From the NCBI GenBank assembly GCA_002436115.1, contig DIXV01000111.1, positions 1-5,200 on the forward strand: DNA of 5,200 nucleotides, in the 5' to 3' direction. Source of the stretch: Streptococcus sp. UBA6071. GTDB taxonomy: Bacteria > Bacillota > Bacilli > Lactobacillales > Streptococcaceae. Both the position numbers and the translations under genes were made by a program. Shown here piece by piece: positions 1 to 5,200 of the stretch (position 1 is its first letter; each line of letters starts with the position of its first letter). The notes under the pieces are model-generated. The model was not told the DNA's origin, did not search any database, and saw only the letters and a program-made list of their open reading frames with translations.

Positions 1-38
1 ACCAAAATAAGCAACAGGGGAAATAATTTTTTTCGCAT
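1..38 (-). CDS. Start of a probable exported or membrane-anchored immunity protein (partial, cut by window edge)
   Basis: Only the first 13 residues are inside the window: M-R-K-K-L-F-P-L-L-L-I-L-V. Two basic residues followed by an unbroken hydrophobic run is the start of a Sec signal peptide, lipoprotein signal or N-terminal membrane anchor. The start is well supported: an AGGAGGAGG ribosome binding site at 54..46 lies 7 bases before the ATG, and the gene begins 17 bases after the toxin stop codon, so it is co-transcribed with the toxin. In LXG modules the gene directly after the toxin normally encodes its immunity protein, and TipC, which protects against TelC, carries an N-terminal export/anchor sequence because TelC acts outside the membrane. 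The immunity role is inferred from position and signal; the body of the protein is not visible. An unrelated small membrane protein is the main alternative. Confidence 0.6.
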   Translation of the reverse strand, partial: MRKKLFPLLLIL

Positions 39-55
39 CCTAGCACCTCCTCCTA

Positions 56-1690
56 TCATTCGGCAACGGCTTCTAAGCGCTCTAAGAACCGAGAGACGTC
101 TTCATAATTCTTGGCAATGTACTCCTTAGCGGCGTCTTCTCCTAATTCTAAAACAGGTAGAGGAACTAAGCCCTCATAGACGGTCTCTTTAACCGTCTCC
201 CAGTTTTCATTTTGGAGAAATTCCTTCTCCCGAACAGAAACATCTTGCTTAACATCTTCATAATAGGAAGCCATCGCAGCCTCGTAAGACTGTCCTTTTT
301 CCATACGTCCGATAATATTAACCGAGTCTAAGTCAGCCTTATAGTCATCTTCACCTATACTTGGCTTCCTATCATTTGCGTTGTAGGTGGTGTCTCCCTC
401 CCAGCCAGACAAATCCTTGACATTTTCCCTACCTCCATAAAAATCCGATAATTGGAAACCTGTTGGATTTAGGTGGGTGGCCATGGTGATCGACTGGTGG
501 GTGAAGTCCGCATGCCCTTTTCCATTATTGGAGTAGGCCTTAAGCTTCCTATCCCAAAAGGCATCAAAGCCTTCTGCACTACCATAGGCTTCCTTATATT
601 TTCCCCTAGCGGCTTCATACAATCCTCGAGCTTTCATTTTTTCAACATTCCCTGTTTCTCCACTAGCCATTTCATGTTGCAACCTTAAATTGTAATTCAG
701 TTGCTTGGCCTGGTCTTTCGTCAAGCCTAGCTCCTCAAAAATCTCAAGAAGAGGTTTGGCTACTCTCTCTACTTGCCCTCTATTCCGAGCTCTATAAACT
801 TCAATGTAGAAATAGGGTGTGAGCTGACCCGCAGTCTCATTCCATTGAGCATCATTATAGCTCGCACCACCCAATAGTCTAAGCAAGAGATAATCCCTCT
901 CTTTTTGGGATAAGTCAGGGAACTTCTCTGCAATTCCATTTCGAACGTCAAGAATCTGTTGAGCCGTTTGGACATCAAACCCATATTGTATCATCAGGTT
1001 TTCAATATAAACCTTGTCCTCTTGACTAACCTTCAGATCTTTCGTCGCATGGTAGGCAGAGAGACTGGTTGCCCAAGTCATATTGTCGAGTGTCTTGAAT
1101 GTCCCCGTAGCGGCATCCCAGCTATTTCCCAACTGGGAAATCCCTGTGCTCATCTGCGTCTCAATAGTCTCCAACTCATCAAAGAGGCCAGCCGAATAGG
1201 AATCATAAGCCCGTAAATCCTTTAAAATCGTTTCATAGACACGCTTATTTGCATAGTGACTTCGAATAAGCTCAACGTTATCACGCTTTAGCTGACGGTT
1301 GGTTTCTGTTGAGAGAGATGCTTTGGAGATGGATTCGTTAATCTCACTTAATTGGGCAATCAGAGAGTCTTCTTGCTCGATTTTTTGCAAAAGGTCATCT
1401 TCTCGCCAACTTTTGGTATCAACCATATCTTGGTAGTCCGTAGGTAGTTTGCTAATCGCAGTAGATAATGCTTCTCCATAAAGTTCACCCCCTTTAGCCA
1501 AGGGGAGTAAGACGCTGGAGAAATAATCCCTAGCGGAATCATAAGCTTTTCCTTGAAGACTATCTATGTCATTGGCAAAAGCCTGAATCGCTGTCTGTAA
1601 CTGCTGATAGCCTTCTAACTGCACTTGACAATGACTAGTCACGCTATCTGCTTGTGCTTGCGATTGCTCCAAATACATATCAATGCCCAT
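56..1690 (-). CDS. LXG-domain polymorphic toxin, T7SSb effector (possibly TelC-like)
   Basis: A 544-residue protein. Residues 1 to about 200 are helical and match the LXG secretion domain: the opening M-G-I-D-M-Y-L-E-Q-S-Q is typical of streptococcal LXG proteins and the L-Q-G motif is at 45-47. In known systems this domain binds two Lap proteins and guides the toxin through the type VIIb machine. The start at 1690 is chosen because GGAGG lies 6 bases upstream; an upstream in-frame ATG at 1744 would run far into the preceding gene. Residues 200-390 look like a helical linker or the first lobe of the toxin domain. Residues 390-460 carry the likely active part: H393/D395 with H398, G432-D433, and D448, D449, D453, D455. 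No membrane segment is visible and C21 is the only cysteine. Length, Asp-rich C-terminus and an exported-looking downstream protein recall TelC, a Ca2+-dependent lipid II phosphatase. The LXG call is firm; the activity is a hypothesis. Confidence 0.88.
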   Translation of the reverse strand: MGIDMYLEQSQAQADSVTSHCQVQLEGYQQLQTAIQAFANDIDSLQGKAYDSARDYFSSVLLPLAKGGELYGEALSTAISKLPTDYQDMVDTKSWREDDLLQKIEQEDSLIAQLSEINESISKASLSTETNRQLKRDNVELIRSHYANKRVYETILKDLRAYDSYSAGLFDELETIETQMSTGISQLGNSWDAATGTFKTLDNMTWATSLSAYHATKDLKVSQEDKVYIENLMIQYGFDVQTAQQILDVRNGIAEKFPDLSQKERDYLLLRLLGGASYNDAQWNETAGQLTPYFYIEVYRARNRGQVERVAKPLLEIFEELGLTKDQAKQLNYNLRLQHEMASGETGNVEKMKARGLYEAARGKYKEAYGSAEGFDAFWDRKLKAYSNNGKGHADFTHQSITMATHLNPTGFQLSDFYGGRENVKDLSGWEGDTTYNANDRKPSIGEDDYKADLDSVNIIGRMEKGQSYEAAMASYYEDVKQDVSVREKEFLQNENWETVKETVYEGLVPLPVLELGEDAAKEYIAKNYEDVSRFLERLEAVAE

Positions 1691-2033
1691 GGCCTGCCTC
1701 CTCTTCTCTGAGAATTTCTCTTTGTTTGTCATAGTAGACCGCATCCATCTGATCTTCTACTTGCCGTTCCTCTTTTTTGAGGTCATCTATACCATCTGCC
1801 AGATGTTCAAATGTCTGATATTTTAGCTGTCTCAATCGGTCAATATTCCCCTCTAAATCACTCGCATACCTGCTTTGATAAGCGGATTCCCATAGGTCAG
1901 CCTCTGAGGCCGCTCTGTGATACCACTCATAATCCTCATAGATTTGCTCAACACGAAAGCGTTGTTGACTAACCTCTTCTAGTTGATAAGATAATTGACG
2001 TTCTTTTTGATGCAGTTCATCCCATTTACGCAT
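1680..2033 (-). CDS. Lap2-type LXG-associated helical protein (DUF3958-like T7SS targeting partner)
   Basis: A 117-residue, strongly charged, almost wholly helical protein. Long heptad-like stretches rich in Glu, Gln, Lys and Arg indicate coiled coil, with an aromatic centre (Y-E-W-Y-H about residues 35-39, then D-L-W-E-S). There is no signal peptide or membrane segment, so it is cytoplasmic before any export. The ATG at 2033 comes one base after the stop codon of the upstream gene, with a GAGGGG ribosome binding site inside that gene's last codons. An in-frame ATG at 2084 is rejected because it lies deep in the upstream coding region. Its end overlaps the toxin start by 11 bases, indicating translational coupling. 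In streptococci LXG toxins need two cognate Laps, one DUF3130 and one DUF3958; size, composition and position between Lap1 and the toxin fit the second. Family assignment is from appearance and context, not from a profile search. Confidence 0.72.
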   Translation of the reverse strand: MRKWDELHQKERQLSYQLEEVSQQRFRVEQIYEDYEWYHRAASEADLWESAYQSRYASDLEGNIDRLRQLKYQTFEHLADGIDDLKKEERQVEDQMDAVYYDKQREILREEEAGHGH

Positions 2034-2034
2034 A

Positions 2035-2307
2035 TTACCCCTCAAAACTTTCTGCACTTGCTGCATCAACCGCTTCAAAATCACTCGCCACGGAATGCAA
2101 GTTGCTGGAGGCTGTTGAGACCGCCGAAACCACTTGATCTAGTAGAGTCTTTGACTTATCCATTGCTGCATGTGCCAGCTGATTGCCTTGTAGGGTTGTT
2201 TGACTATCTTTTTCAGCCTCACCAATAGCACTTAATTGGTCTGTCGCAGTCTGAATTCCAGTTGCATACTGATTTGCGATACTTGAATCACTTGTAATTG
2301 TTCCCAT
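2035..2307 (-). CDS. Lap1-type WXG100-like T7SS targeting protein (DUF3130/TIGR04197 family)
   Basis: A 90-residue protein of low complexity (rich in Ala, Ser, Thr, Gln, Asp), predicted as a two-helix hairpin like WXG100 proteins. The turn would be near L39-Q40-G41-N42. Near the C-terminus F77 and D81 form the F-x-x-x-D motif described for DUF3130 Lap1 proteins, comparable with the YxxxD/E export motif of actinobacterial type VII substrates. Lap1 binds one end of the cognate LXG domain and is needed for toxin export. The ATG at 2307 is preferred to the longer reading that starts at 2403, whose first 32 residues are hydrophobic and unlike the family and would be translated from the promoter region. 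The best ribosome binding site, AAGGA, lies 14 bases upstream, a longer gap than usual, so initiation may be modest. It is the first gene of the effector operon. Confidence 0.82.
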   Translation of the reverse strand: MGTITSDSSIANQYATGIQTATDQLSAIGEAEKDSQTTLQGNQLAHAAMDKSKTLLDQVVSAVSTASSNLHSVASDFEAVDAASAESFEG

Positions 2308-2347
2308 AAATAGACTTATTTTCCTTAAAAATATAATAACTGTTCTT

Positions 2348-2356
2348 ATTTTATCA
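2348..2356 (-). promoter_or_regulatory. Probable extended -10 promoter of the effector operon
   Basis: On the minus strand TGATAAAAT (2356..2348) matches the extended -10 form TGnTATAAT with one mismatch. It would start transcription near 2341, about 35 bases before the lap1-type ATG. No good -35 hexamer sits 17 bases upstream; TTGAAT is present but only 13 bases away. An 11-base perfect palindrome at 2389-2399 (GAGAAATTCTC) lies upstream and could be an operator. The rny terminator between rny and this promoter supports the effector genes having their own transcript. Confidence 0.45.
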
Positions 2357-2436
2357 TAAATAAGGCATTCAAACACCCCAAAAAAGTTGAGAAATTCTCC
2401 CAAAAATCCCTTGCTCGGCTAAAATGACTGACAGAA

Positions 2437-2533
2437 AGCACCTAGAGGGTTGCCTTCTCATCATCAACCTTAAGCTAACATTTGACCTAAGCTGATGTGA
2501 TTTTAGGTCCTCTGGACGGGTGCAAAAGGTGCT
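2437..2533. repeat. Noncoding spacer with nested inverted repeats
   Basis: The stretch from about 2357 to 2540, between the effector promoter and the rny terminator, has no plausible gene. It contains a perfect 7-base inverted pair AGCACCT (2437-2443) / AGGTGCT (2527-2533), an inner pair AGAGG (2444-2448) / CCTCT (2509-2513), and a perfect 7-base hairpin GACCTAA (2484-2490) / TTAGGTC (2503-2509) with a 12-base loop. The last two share one base. A partial direct repeat, ACCTTAAGCTAA and ACCTAAGCTGA, lies at about 2468-2495. It may be a small mobile-type repeat, a remnant, or part of an untranslated RNA. I recognise no named family. Confidence 0.35.
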
Positions 2534-2540
2534 GATATTG

Positions 2541-2570
2541 TAAAAGGAGAACAGATTTCTCCGTTCTCCT
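2541..2570 (-). terminator. Intrinsic terminator of rny
   Basis: Read on the minus strand, an 11-base-pair stem (2570..2560 with 2555..2545, one G-U pair) is closed by a GAAA tetraloop and followed by TTTT at 2544..2541. It lies 45 bases after the rny stop codon and separates rny from the effector operon on the same strand. On the plus strand no T run follows the stem, so it should work mainly in the rny direction. Confidence 0.85.
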
Positions 2571-2614
2571 CATCACTATTAGGTTGGCTAGGTTTTTAAA
2601 AACACTCACTGGAT

Positions 2615-4222
2615 TTATTTGGCATAATCAATTGCACGAGTCTCTCGAATGACAGTAACCTTGATATTACCAGGATAATCAAGTGTCCTCTCGATCTGTT
2701 GCCGAATATCATGGGCCAATATGGTCATTTTGTCGTCTTTGATAACAGTCGGTTTAACAACCACACGAATTTCTCGTCCAGCTTGAAGAGCGTAGGCTTG
2801 TTGGATACCCTTAAAGCCAGTTGCGATCTCCTCCAGATCCTGTAGTCGCTTAATGTAGTTTTCCATGGACTCACTGCGAGCACCTGGGCGCGCGGCGCTG
2901 AGGGCATCTGCTGCTGCAACAATAACAGCAATGACAGACTCTGCCTCCACATCACCATGGTGACTAGCAATTGTATTAACCACAACAGGGTGCTCTTTGT
3001 ATTTCTTAGCCAATTCCGTACCGATCTCGACATGGCTACCTTCAATCTCTCGATCGATAGCCTTACCAATATCATGTAAGAAACCAGCTCGTCGAGCGAG
3101 TGCAATATTTTCTCCTAATTCACCAGCAAGAACTCCAGAGAGCTTGCCAACTTCGATGGAATGACGGAGAACATTTTGTCCATAAGATGACCTGAAATAT
3201 AGGCGACCCATGGTTTTGATCAAATCAGGGTGAAGGTTTGGTGCGCCAATCTCATAAGCAGCTTCCTCACCGTATTCTCGAATCCGCTGATCCATCTCCA
3301 AGCGTTTCTTCTCGACTAACTCTTCGATGCGAGCGGGATGAATCCGACCGTCCTGCAACAGTGTTTCCATGGTCATGCGTGCAATCTCACGGCGAATCGG
3401 ATCAAAGCCAGAAAGAATAACTGTCTCAGGCGTGTCGTCAATAATCACGTCAATTCCCGTCAAACTTTCAAAGGTACGAATATTACGACCCTCACGACCG
3501 ATAATCCTTCCTTTCATGCTTTCATCTGGAAGGTGGACAGAAGTGACCGTTTGTTCCGTCACATAATCTCCTGAAATGCGTTGCATGGCTTGAACCAAAA
3601 GATTCTTGGCTAACTTATCGGATTTTTCCTTAGCTTCCTGCTCTGCTGTTCTAATCAAACTAGCAACTTCATGGTCTAAGCCATTGCGTGTATCCGTTAG
3701 GATAATATCACGCGCCTCAACCTGACTCATCTGAGCGACTTGCTCTAATGCTTTTGTTTTTTGAGCTTCTAGCTCTGCAACTTTCTCTTCACGCTCATTG
3801 ATGTGTTTAGTTTTATCTGCGAGACTTTGCTCTTTTTGCTCGAGTGTTTTTTCTTTAGTGGTTAAATTATCATCCTTACGATCAAGATTTGTGGCACGTT
3901 CTATCAAACGGGCTTCCGTTTGTTTCAGTTCCTGTCTTTCAGATTTAAATTCTTTTTCGATGTCTTCTCGATATTTTCTCGCTTCTTCCTTAGCTTCTAG
4001 GCGTGCTTCTTTCTTCAAAGCATTTGTTTCTCTCTCCGCAGCTTGGATCAGTTCGCCCGCTTGACGCTCTGCTTGACCACGAAGATTGATGACTTCCTGT
4101 TCGGCATTTAGAAGTTTTAACTCTGTGGCTTCTTCTTGTGATTTCATCCTCGCTGAAATCACAAAATAACCAACAGCTAAACCTATGAGCGCAAAGACAA
4201 TGAGAATTAAACCATTTGTCAT
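2615..4222 (-). CDS. rny: Ribonuclease Y
   Basis: A 535-residue endoribonuclease that starts mRNA decay and processes some RNAs at the membrane, and belongs to the Gram-positive RNA degradation network. Domain order matches the family. A single N-terminal membrane segment covers residues 4-22. A long charged coiled coil spans about 28-205. The KH RNA-binding domain contains [10 protein letters not shown] at 238-247. The HD metal-dependent domain has H354, the H383-D384 pair in F-L-H-D-I-G-K, H421-H422-G-D424 and D439. A conserved C-terminal domain ends in I-D-Y-A-K. The ATG at 4222 is chosen because AGAGG lies 7 bases upstream and the membrane segment follows at once; a longer reading from 4297 would begin upstream of the predicted transcription start. 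Length is normal for streptococci and nothing appears damaged. It has its own promoter and terminator, so it is probably monocistronic. The homologue CvfA affects virulence gene expression in other Gram-positive pathogens. Confidence 0.98.
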   Translation of the reverse strand: MTNGLILIVFALIGLAVGYFVISARMKSQEEATELKLLNAEQEVINLRGQAERQAGELIQAAERETNALKKEARLEAKEEARKYREDIEKEFKSERQELKQTEARLIERATNLDRKDDNLTTKEKTLEQKEQSLADKTKHINEREEKVAELEAQKTKALEQVAQMSQVEARDIILTDTRNGLDHEVASLIRTAEQEAKEKSDKLAKNLLVQAMQRISGDYVTEQTVTSVHLPDESMKGRIIGREGRNIRTFESLTGIDVIIDDTPETVILSGFDPIRREIARMTMETLLQDGRIHPARIEELVEKKRLEMDQRIREYGEEAAYEIGAPNLHPDLIKTMGRLYFRSSYGQNVLRHSIEVGKLSGVLAGELGENIALARRAGFLHDIGKAIDREIEGSHVEIGTELAKKYKEHPVVVNTIASHHGDVEAESVIAVIVAAADALSAARPGARSESMENYIKRLQDLEEIATGFKGIQQAYALQAGREIRVVVKPTVIKDDKMTILAHDIRQQIERTLDYPGNIKVTVIRETRAIDYAK

Positions 4223-4277
4223 GTCTTTACCTCTTTTTAATGTTTTTAATTTTTTGAATTTTAACAAATTCCATTTC

Positions 4278-4306
4278 ATTCTATCATAAAAATACACTTT
4301 TCACAA
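4278..4306 (-). promoter_or_regulatory. Sigma-A type promoter of rny
   Basis: On the minus strand TTGTGA (4306..4301) and TAGAAT (4283..4278) are separated by exactly 17 bases, with a TG one base before the -10. Transcription would begin near 4271, giving a leader of about 50 AT-rich bases before the rny start. The -35 lies beside the luxS promoter on the other strand. Confidence 0.72.
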
Positions 4307-4323
4307 TCTAAAATAACTAGCTG

Positions 4324-4332
4324 TGGTATAAT
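4324..4332 (+). promoter_or_regulatory. Extended -10 promoter of luxS
   Basis: TGGTATAAT is a perfect extended -10 (TGnTATAAT). The -35 position (about 4304-4309, CAATCT) is a poor match, usual when the extended element is perfect. Transcription should begin near 4339, giving a short leader of about 23 bases with the AAAGGAG ribosome binding site (4346-4352). The expected -35 footprint overlaps the rny -35 on the opposite strand. Confidence 0.75.
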
Positions 4333-4361
4333 TGTTTAAAAAAGAAAAGGAGTATCTAAAA

Positions 4362-4844
4362 ATGCAAAAAGAAGTTATTGTTGAGAGTTTTGAACTTGAT
4401 CATACCCTAGTCAAAGCTCCCTATGTCCGTTTAATCAATGAAGAAATGGGGCCAAAAGGTGATGTCATCTCCAACTTCGATATCCGCTTGCTTCAACCGA
4501 ATCATTCAGCTATTGATACCGCAGGCCTCCACACTATTGAACACCTATTAGCCAAGTTGATCCGTCAACGCATTGATGGCATGATTGACTGCTCACCTTT
4601 TGGTTGCCGAACAGGCTTTCACCTAATCATGTGGGGACAGCATACAAGCAAAGCCATTGCCCATATCGTCAAGGAAAGCTTGCAGGAGATTGCTGAGACA
4701 ACCACTTGGGAAGATGTCCCAGGAACCACCATTGAATCCTGTGGTAATTATAAAGACCATAGCCTCTTTTCTGCTAAGGAGTGGGCAAAACTAATCCTTG
4801 AGCAGGGCATTTCCAGTGATGCCTTTGAAAGAACTGTTCTTTGA
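4362..4844 (+). CDS. luxS: S-ribosylhomocysteine lyase (AI-2 synthesis protein LuxS)
   Basis: A 160-residue cytoplasmic metalloenzyme, the usual streptococcal length. It cleaves S-ribosylhomocysteine to homocysteine and DPD, the precursor of the AI-2 signal, as part of the activated methyl cycle after Pfs. The metal ligands are visible: H57 and H61 in H-T-I-E-H and C127 in E-S-C-G-N-Y. The catalytic E60 and C82 (in G-C-R-T-G-F) are also present, so the enzyme should be active. The N-terminal V-E-S-F-E-L-D-H-T and the [10 protein letters not shown] segments are family hallmarks. The ATG at 4362 follows AAAGGAG by 9 bases; a TTG at 4332 in the same frame lies inside the -10 element and cannot be the start. 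The gene is divergent from rny and appears to stand alone, with no clear strong terminator directly after it. Confidence 0.98.
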   Translation: MQKEVIVESFELDHTLVKAPYVRLINEEMGPKGDVISNFDIRLLQPNHSAIDTAGLHTIEHLLAKLIRQRIDGMIDCSPFGCRTGFHLIMWGQHTSKAIAHIVKESLQEIAETTTWEDVPGTTIESCGNYKDHSLFSAKEWAKLILEQGISSDAFERTVL

Positions 4845-5200
4845 GACCTCTCAGCCTAGGCCAGCTCGGCTAGGAAAACCTTTTGAGGGTCATCTAAAAA
4901 GTGCTTATTTTTCAGCAGATGATGGCAATAGACTAGATTGTCTCAACGAGACTTCACTTTTATGCTCTGTGTCTCTAGCGCCAAAGAGCCGACCTCGTGA
5001 CATCTCTTCAAAACATCTTAGAGGTTGAGGCAACAATCGGCATGTTGAAGAACACACTTTTACTGACTTAACGCTGCAAATCTACCTAAGTTTCTAAAAC
5101 CGAGGAATGGGTGCTTAAACATCCGCCTCTCCTCAACAAATGGTGCCTAGAATAAACTTAAAAGAGACTGGACTTTTTTGTCAAGCCCCAGCTAAAATGG
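4845..5200. other. Noncoding region after luxS rich in inverted repeats; possible structured RNA or degenerate repeat element
   Basis: I see no convincing gene in these 356 bases. The one open frame, which crosses the end of luxS and stops at 5028, has no ribosome binding site of its own. The region is dense in local inverted repeats. GACCTC (4845-4850) and GAGGGTC (4885-4891) flank a CCTAG/CTAGG hairpin (4855-4874). TCATCT/AGATGA (4890-4922) encloses AAAAA/TTTTT. GTCTC-AAC-GAGAC is at 4940-4952, and GCTCT/AGAGC at 4964-4989. GTTGAGG/CCTCAAC (5024-5030 with 5131-5137) closes a segment holding three more hairpins. The first hairpins may act as a weak luxS terminator, but no long T run follows them. 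Low complexity does not explain the pattern. Whether it is the luxS 3' untranslated region, a separate small RNA, or an old repeat is not decidable from sequence alone. Confidence 0.4.
5024..5137 (+). ncRNA. Candidate branched RNA fold, weakly supported
   Basis: A 7-base perfect pair (5024-5030 with 5131-5137) would close a junction carrying three helices. The first is CAACA/TGTTG at 5031-5047 with a 7-base loop. The second is GACTTA/TAAGTT at 5065-5092 with one G-U pair. The third is a two-part stem, GAGG/CCTC outside GGGTG/CATCC (5102-5129), with a 6-base loop. The pairs nest without conflict. No promoter or terminator was found that would define a transcript, and short stems like these also arise by chance. 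Confidence 0.22.

Noticed and set aside
769..1216. Open frames on both strands inside the LXG toxin gene
   Set aside because: They overlap an intact reading frame with clear LXG features and show no ribosome binding site or recognisable product.
2725..3105. 126-codon minus-strand open frame within rny
   Set aside because: It lies in a different frame inside an intact, strongly conserved gene and has no start signals.
3798..4064. 88-codon plus-strand open frame opposite rny
   Set aside because: It is the antisense shadow of the RNase Y coiled coil; its Ser/Arg/Leu-rich composition is what complementing Glu/Lys/Ala codons produces, and no ribosome binding site was seen.
4980..5000. GGCTCTTTGG on the minus strand resembling an ISL3-family terminal repeat
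   Set aside because: Only a short partial likeness; no partner repeat, target duplication or transposase remnant was found in the window.
4798..5028. 76-codon plus-strand open frame overlapping the 3' end of luxS
   Set aside because: It starts inside luxS in another frame, has no ribosome binding site, and much of it lies in hairpin-rich sequence. It does not resemble a known protein domain, although a decayed repeat-encoded peptide cannot be excluded.
5150..5186. Perfect TTGACA on the minus strand (5185..5180 region) as a promoter
   Set aside because: No acceptable -10 lies 16-18 bases downstream, and no gene in that direction follows before luxS, which is on the opposite strand.
2418..5199. 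Shared 9-mer GCTAAAATG at 2418-2426 and 5191-5199 as ends of a composite element
   Set aside because: The match is short and AT-rich, the surrounding bases diverge, and the genes between are core chromosomal genes; chance is the simpler explanation.
1..5200. CRISPR arrays, tRNA or rRNA genes, tmRNA, RNase P RNA or classical riboswitches
   Set aside because: No regularly spaced repeats, tRNA-like arms or recognisable conserved cores were found on either strand.

Overview
The window reads as chromosomal DNA of a Streptococcus, most likely Streptococcus suis or a close relative. The reasons are a 535-residue RNase Y and a 160-residue LuxS that both look typically streptococcal, AT-rich DNA, AGGAGG-type ribosome binding sites and extended -10 promoters. 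The species is inferred from remembered protein character, not from a search.

Left part (1-2356, minus strand, so read right to left): a tight four-gene operon that looks like a type VIIb secretion (T7SSb) effector module. An extended -10 promoter near 2350 precedes a 90-residue DUF3130/TIGR04197-type targeting protein (Lap1 type, with the FxxxD motif at F77-D81). Next come a 117-residue DUF3958-like coiled-coil partner (Lap2 type) and a 544-residue LXG polymorphic toxin (L45-Q46-G47). Last, cut by the window edge, is the start of a gene whose first 13 residues look like a signal peptide or membrane anchor; by position this is the immunity gene. The C-terminal domain has D395 and an Asp cluster at 448-455. 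Together with a probably exported immunity protein this suggests a toxin acting outside the membrane, possibly like the lipid II phosphatase TelC of S. intermedius. That assignment is a hypothesis. No T7SS core genes (essC, esaA, essB, esxA) are in the window.

Middle (2357-4306): a noncoding stretch with inverted repeats, a strong intrinsic terminator (2541-2570) and rny, encoding the membrane-anchored endoribonuclease RNase Y, on the minus strand.

Right (4307-5200): luxS on the plus strand, divergent from rny, with the two promoters packed so closely that their -35 regions overlap. After luxS, 356 bases to the window end hold no convincing gene but many local inverted repeats, including a possible branched fold at 5024-5137. 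This is the least explained part of the window.

Functionally, rny (RNA turnover) and luxS (activated methyl cycle and AI-2 production) are core genes. The effector module beside them is accessory, probably used in competition with other Gram-positive bacteria and dependent on a secretion machine encoded elsewhere.
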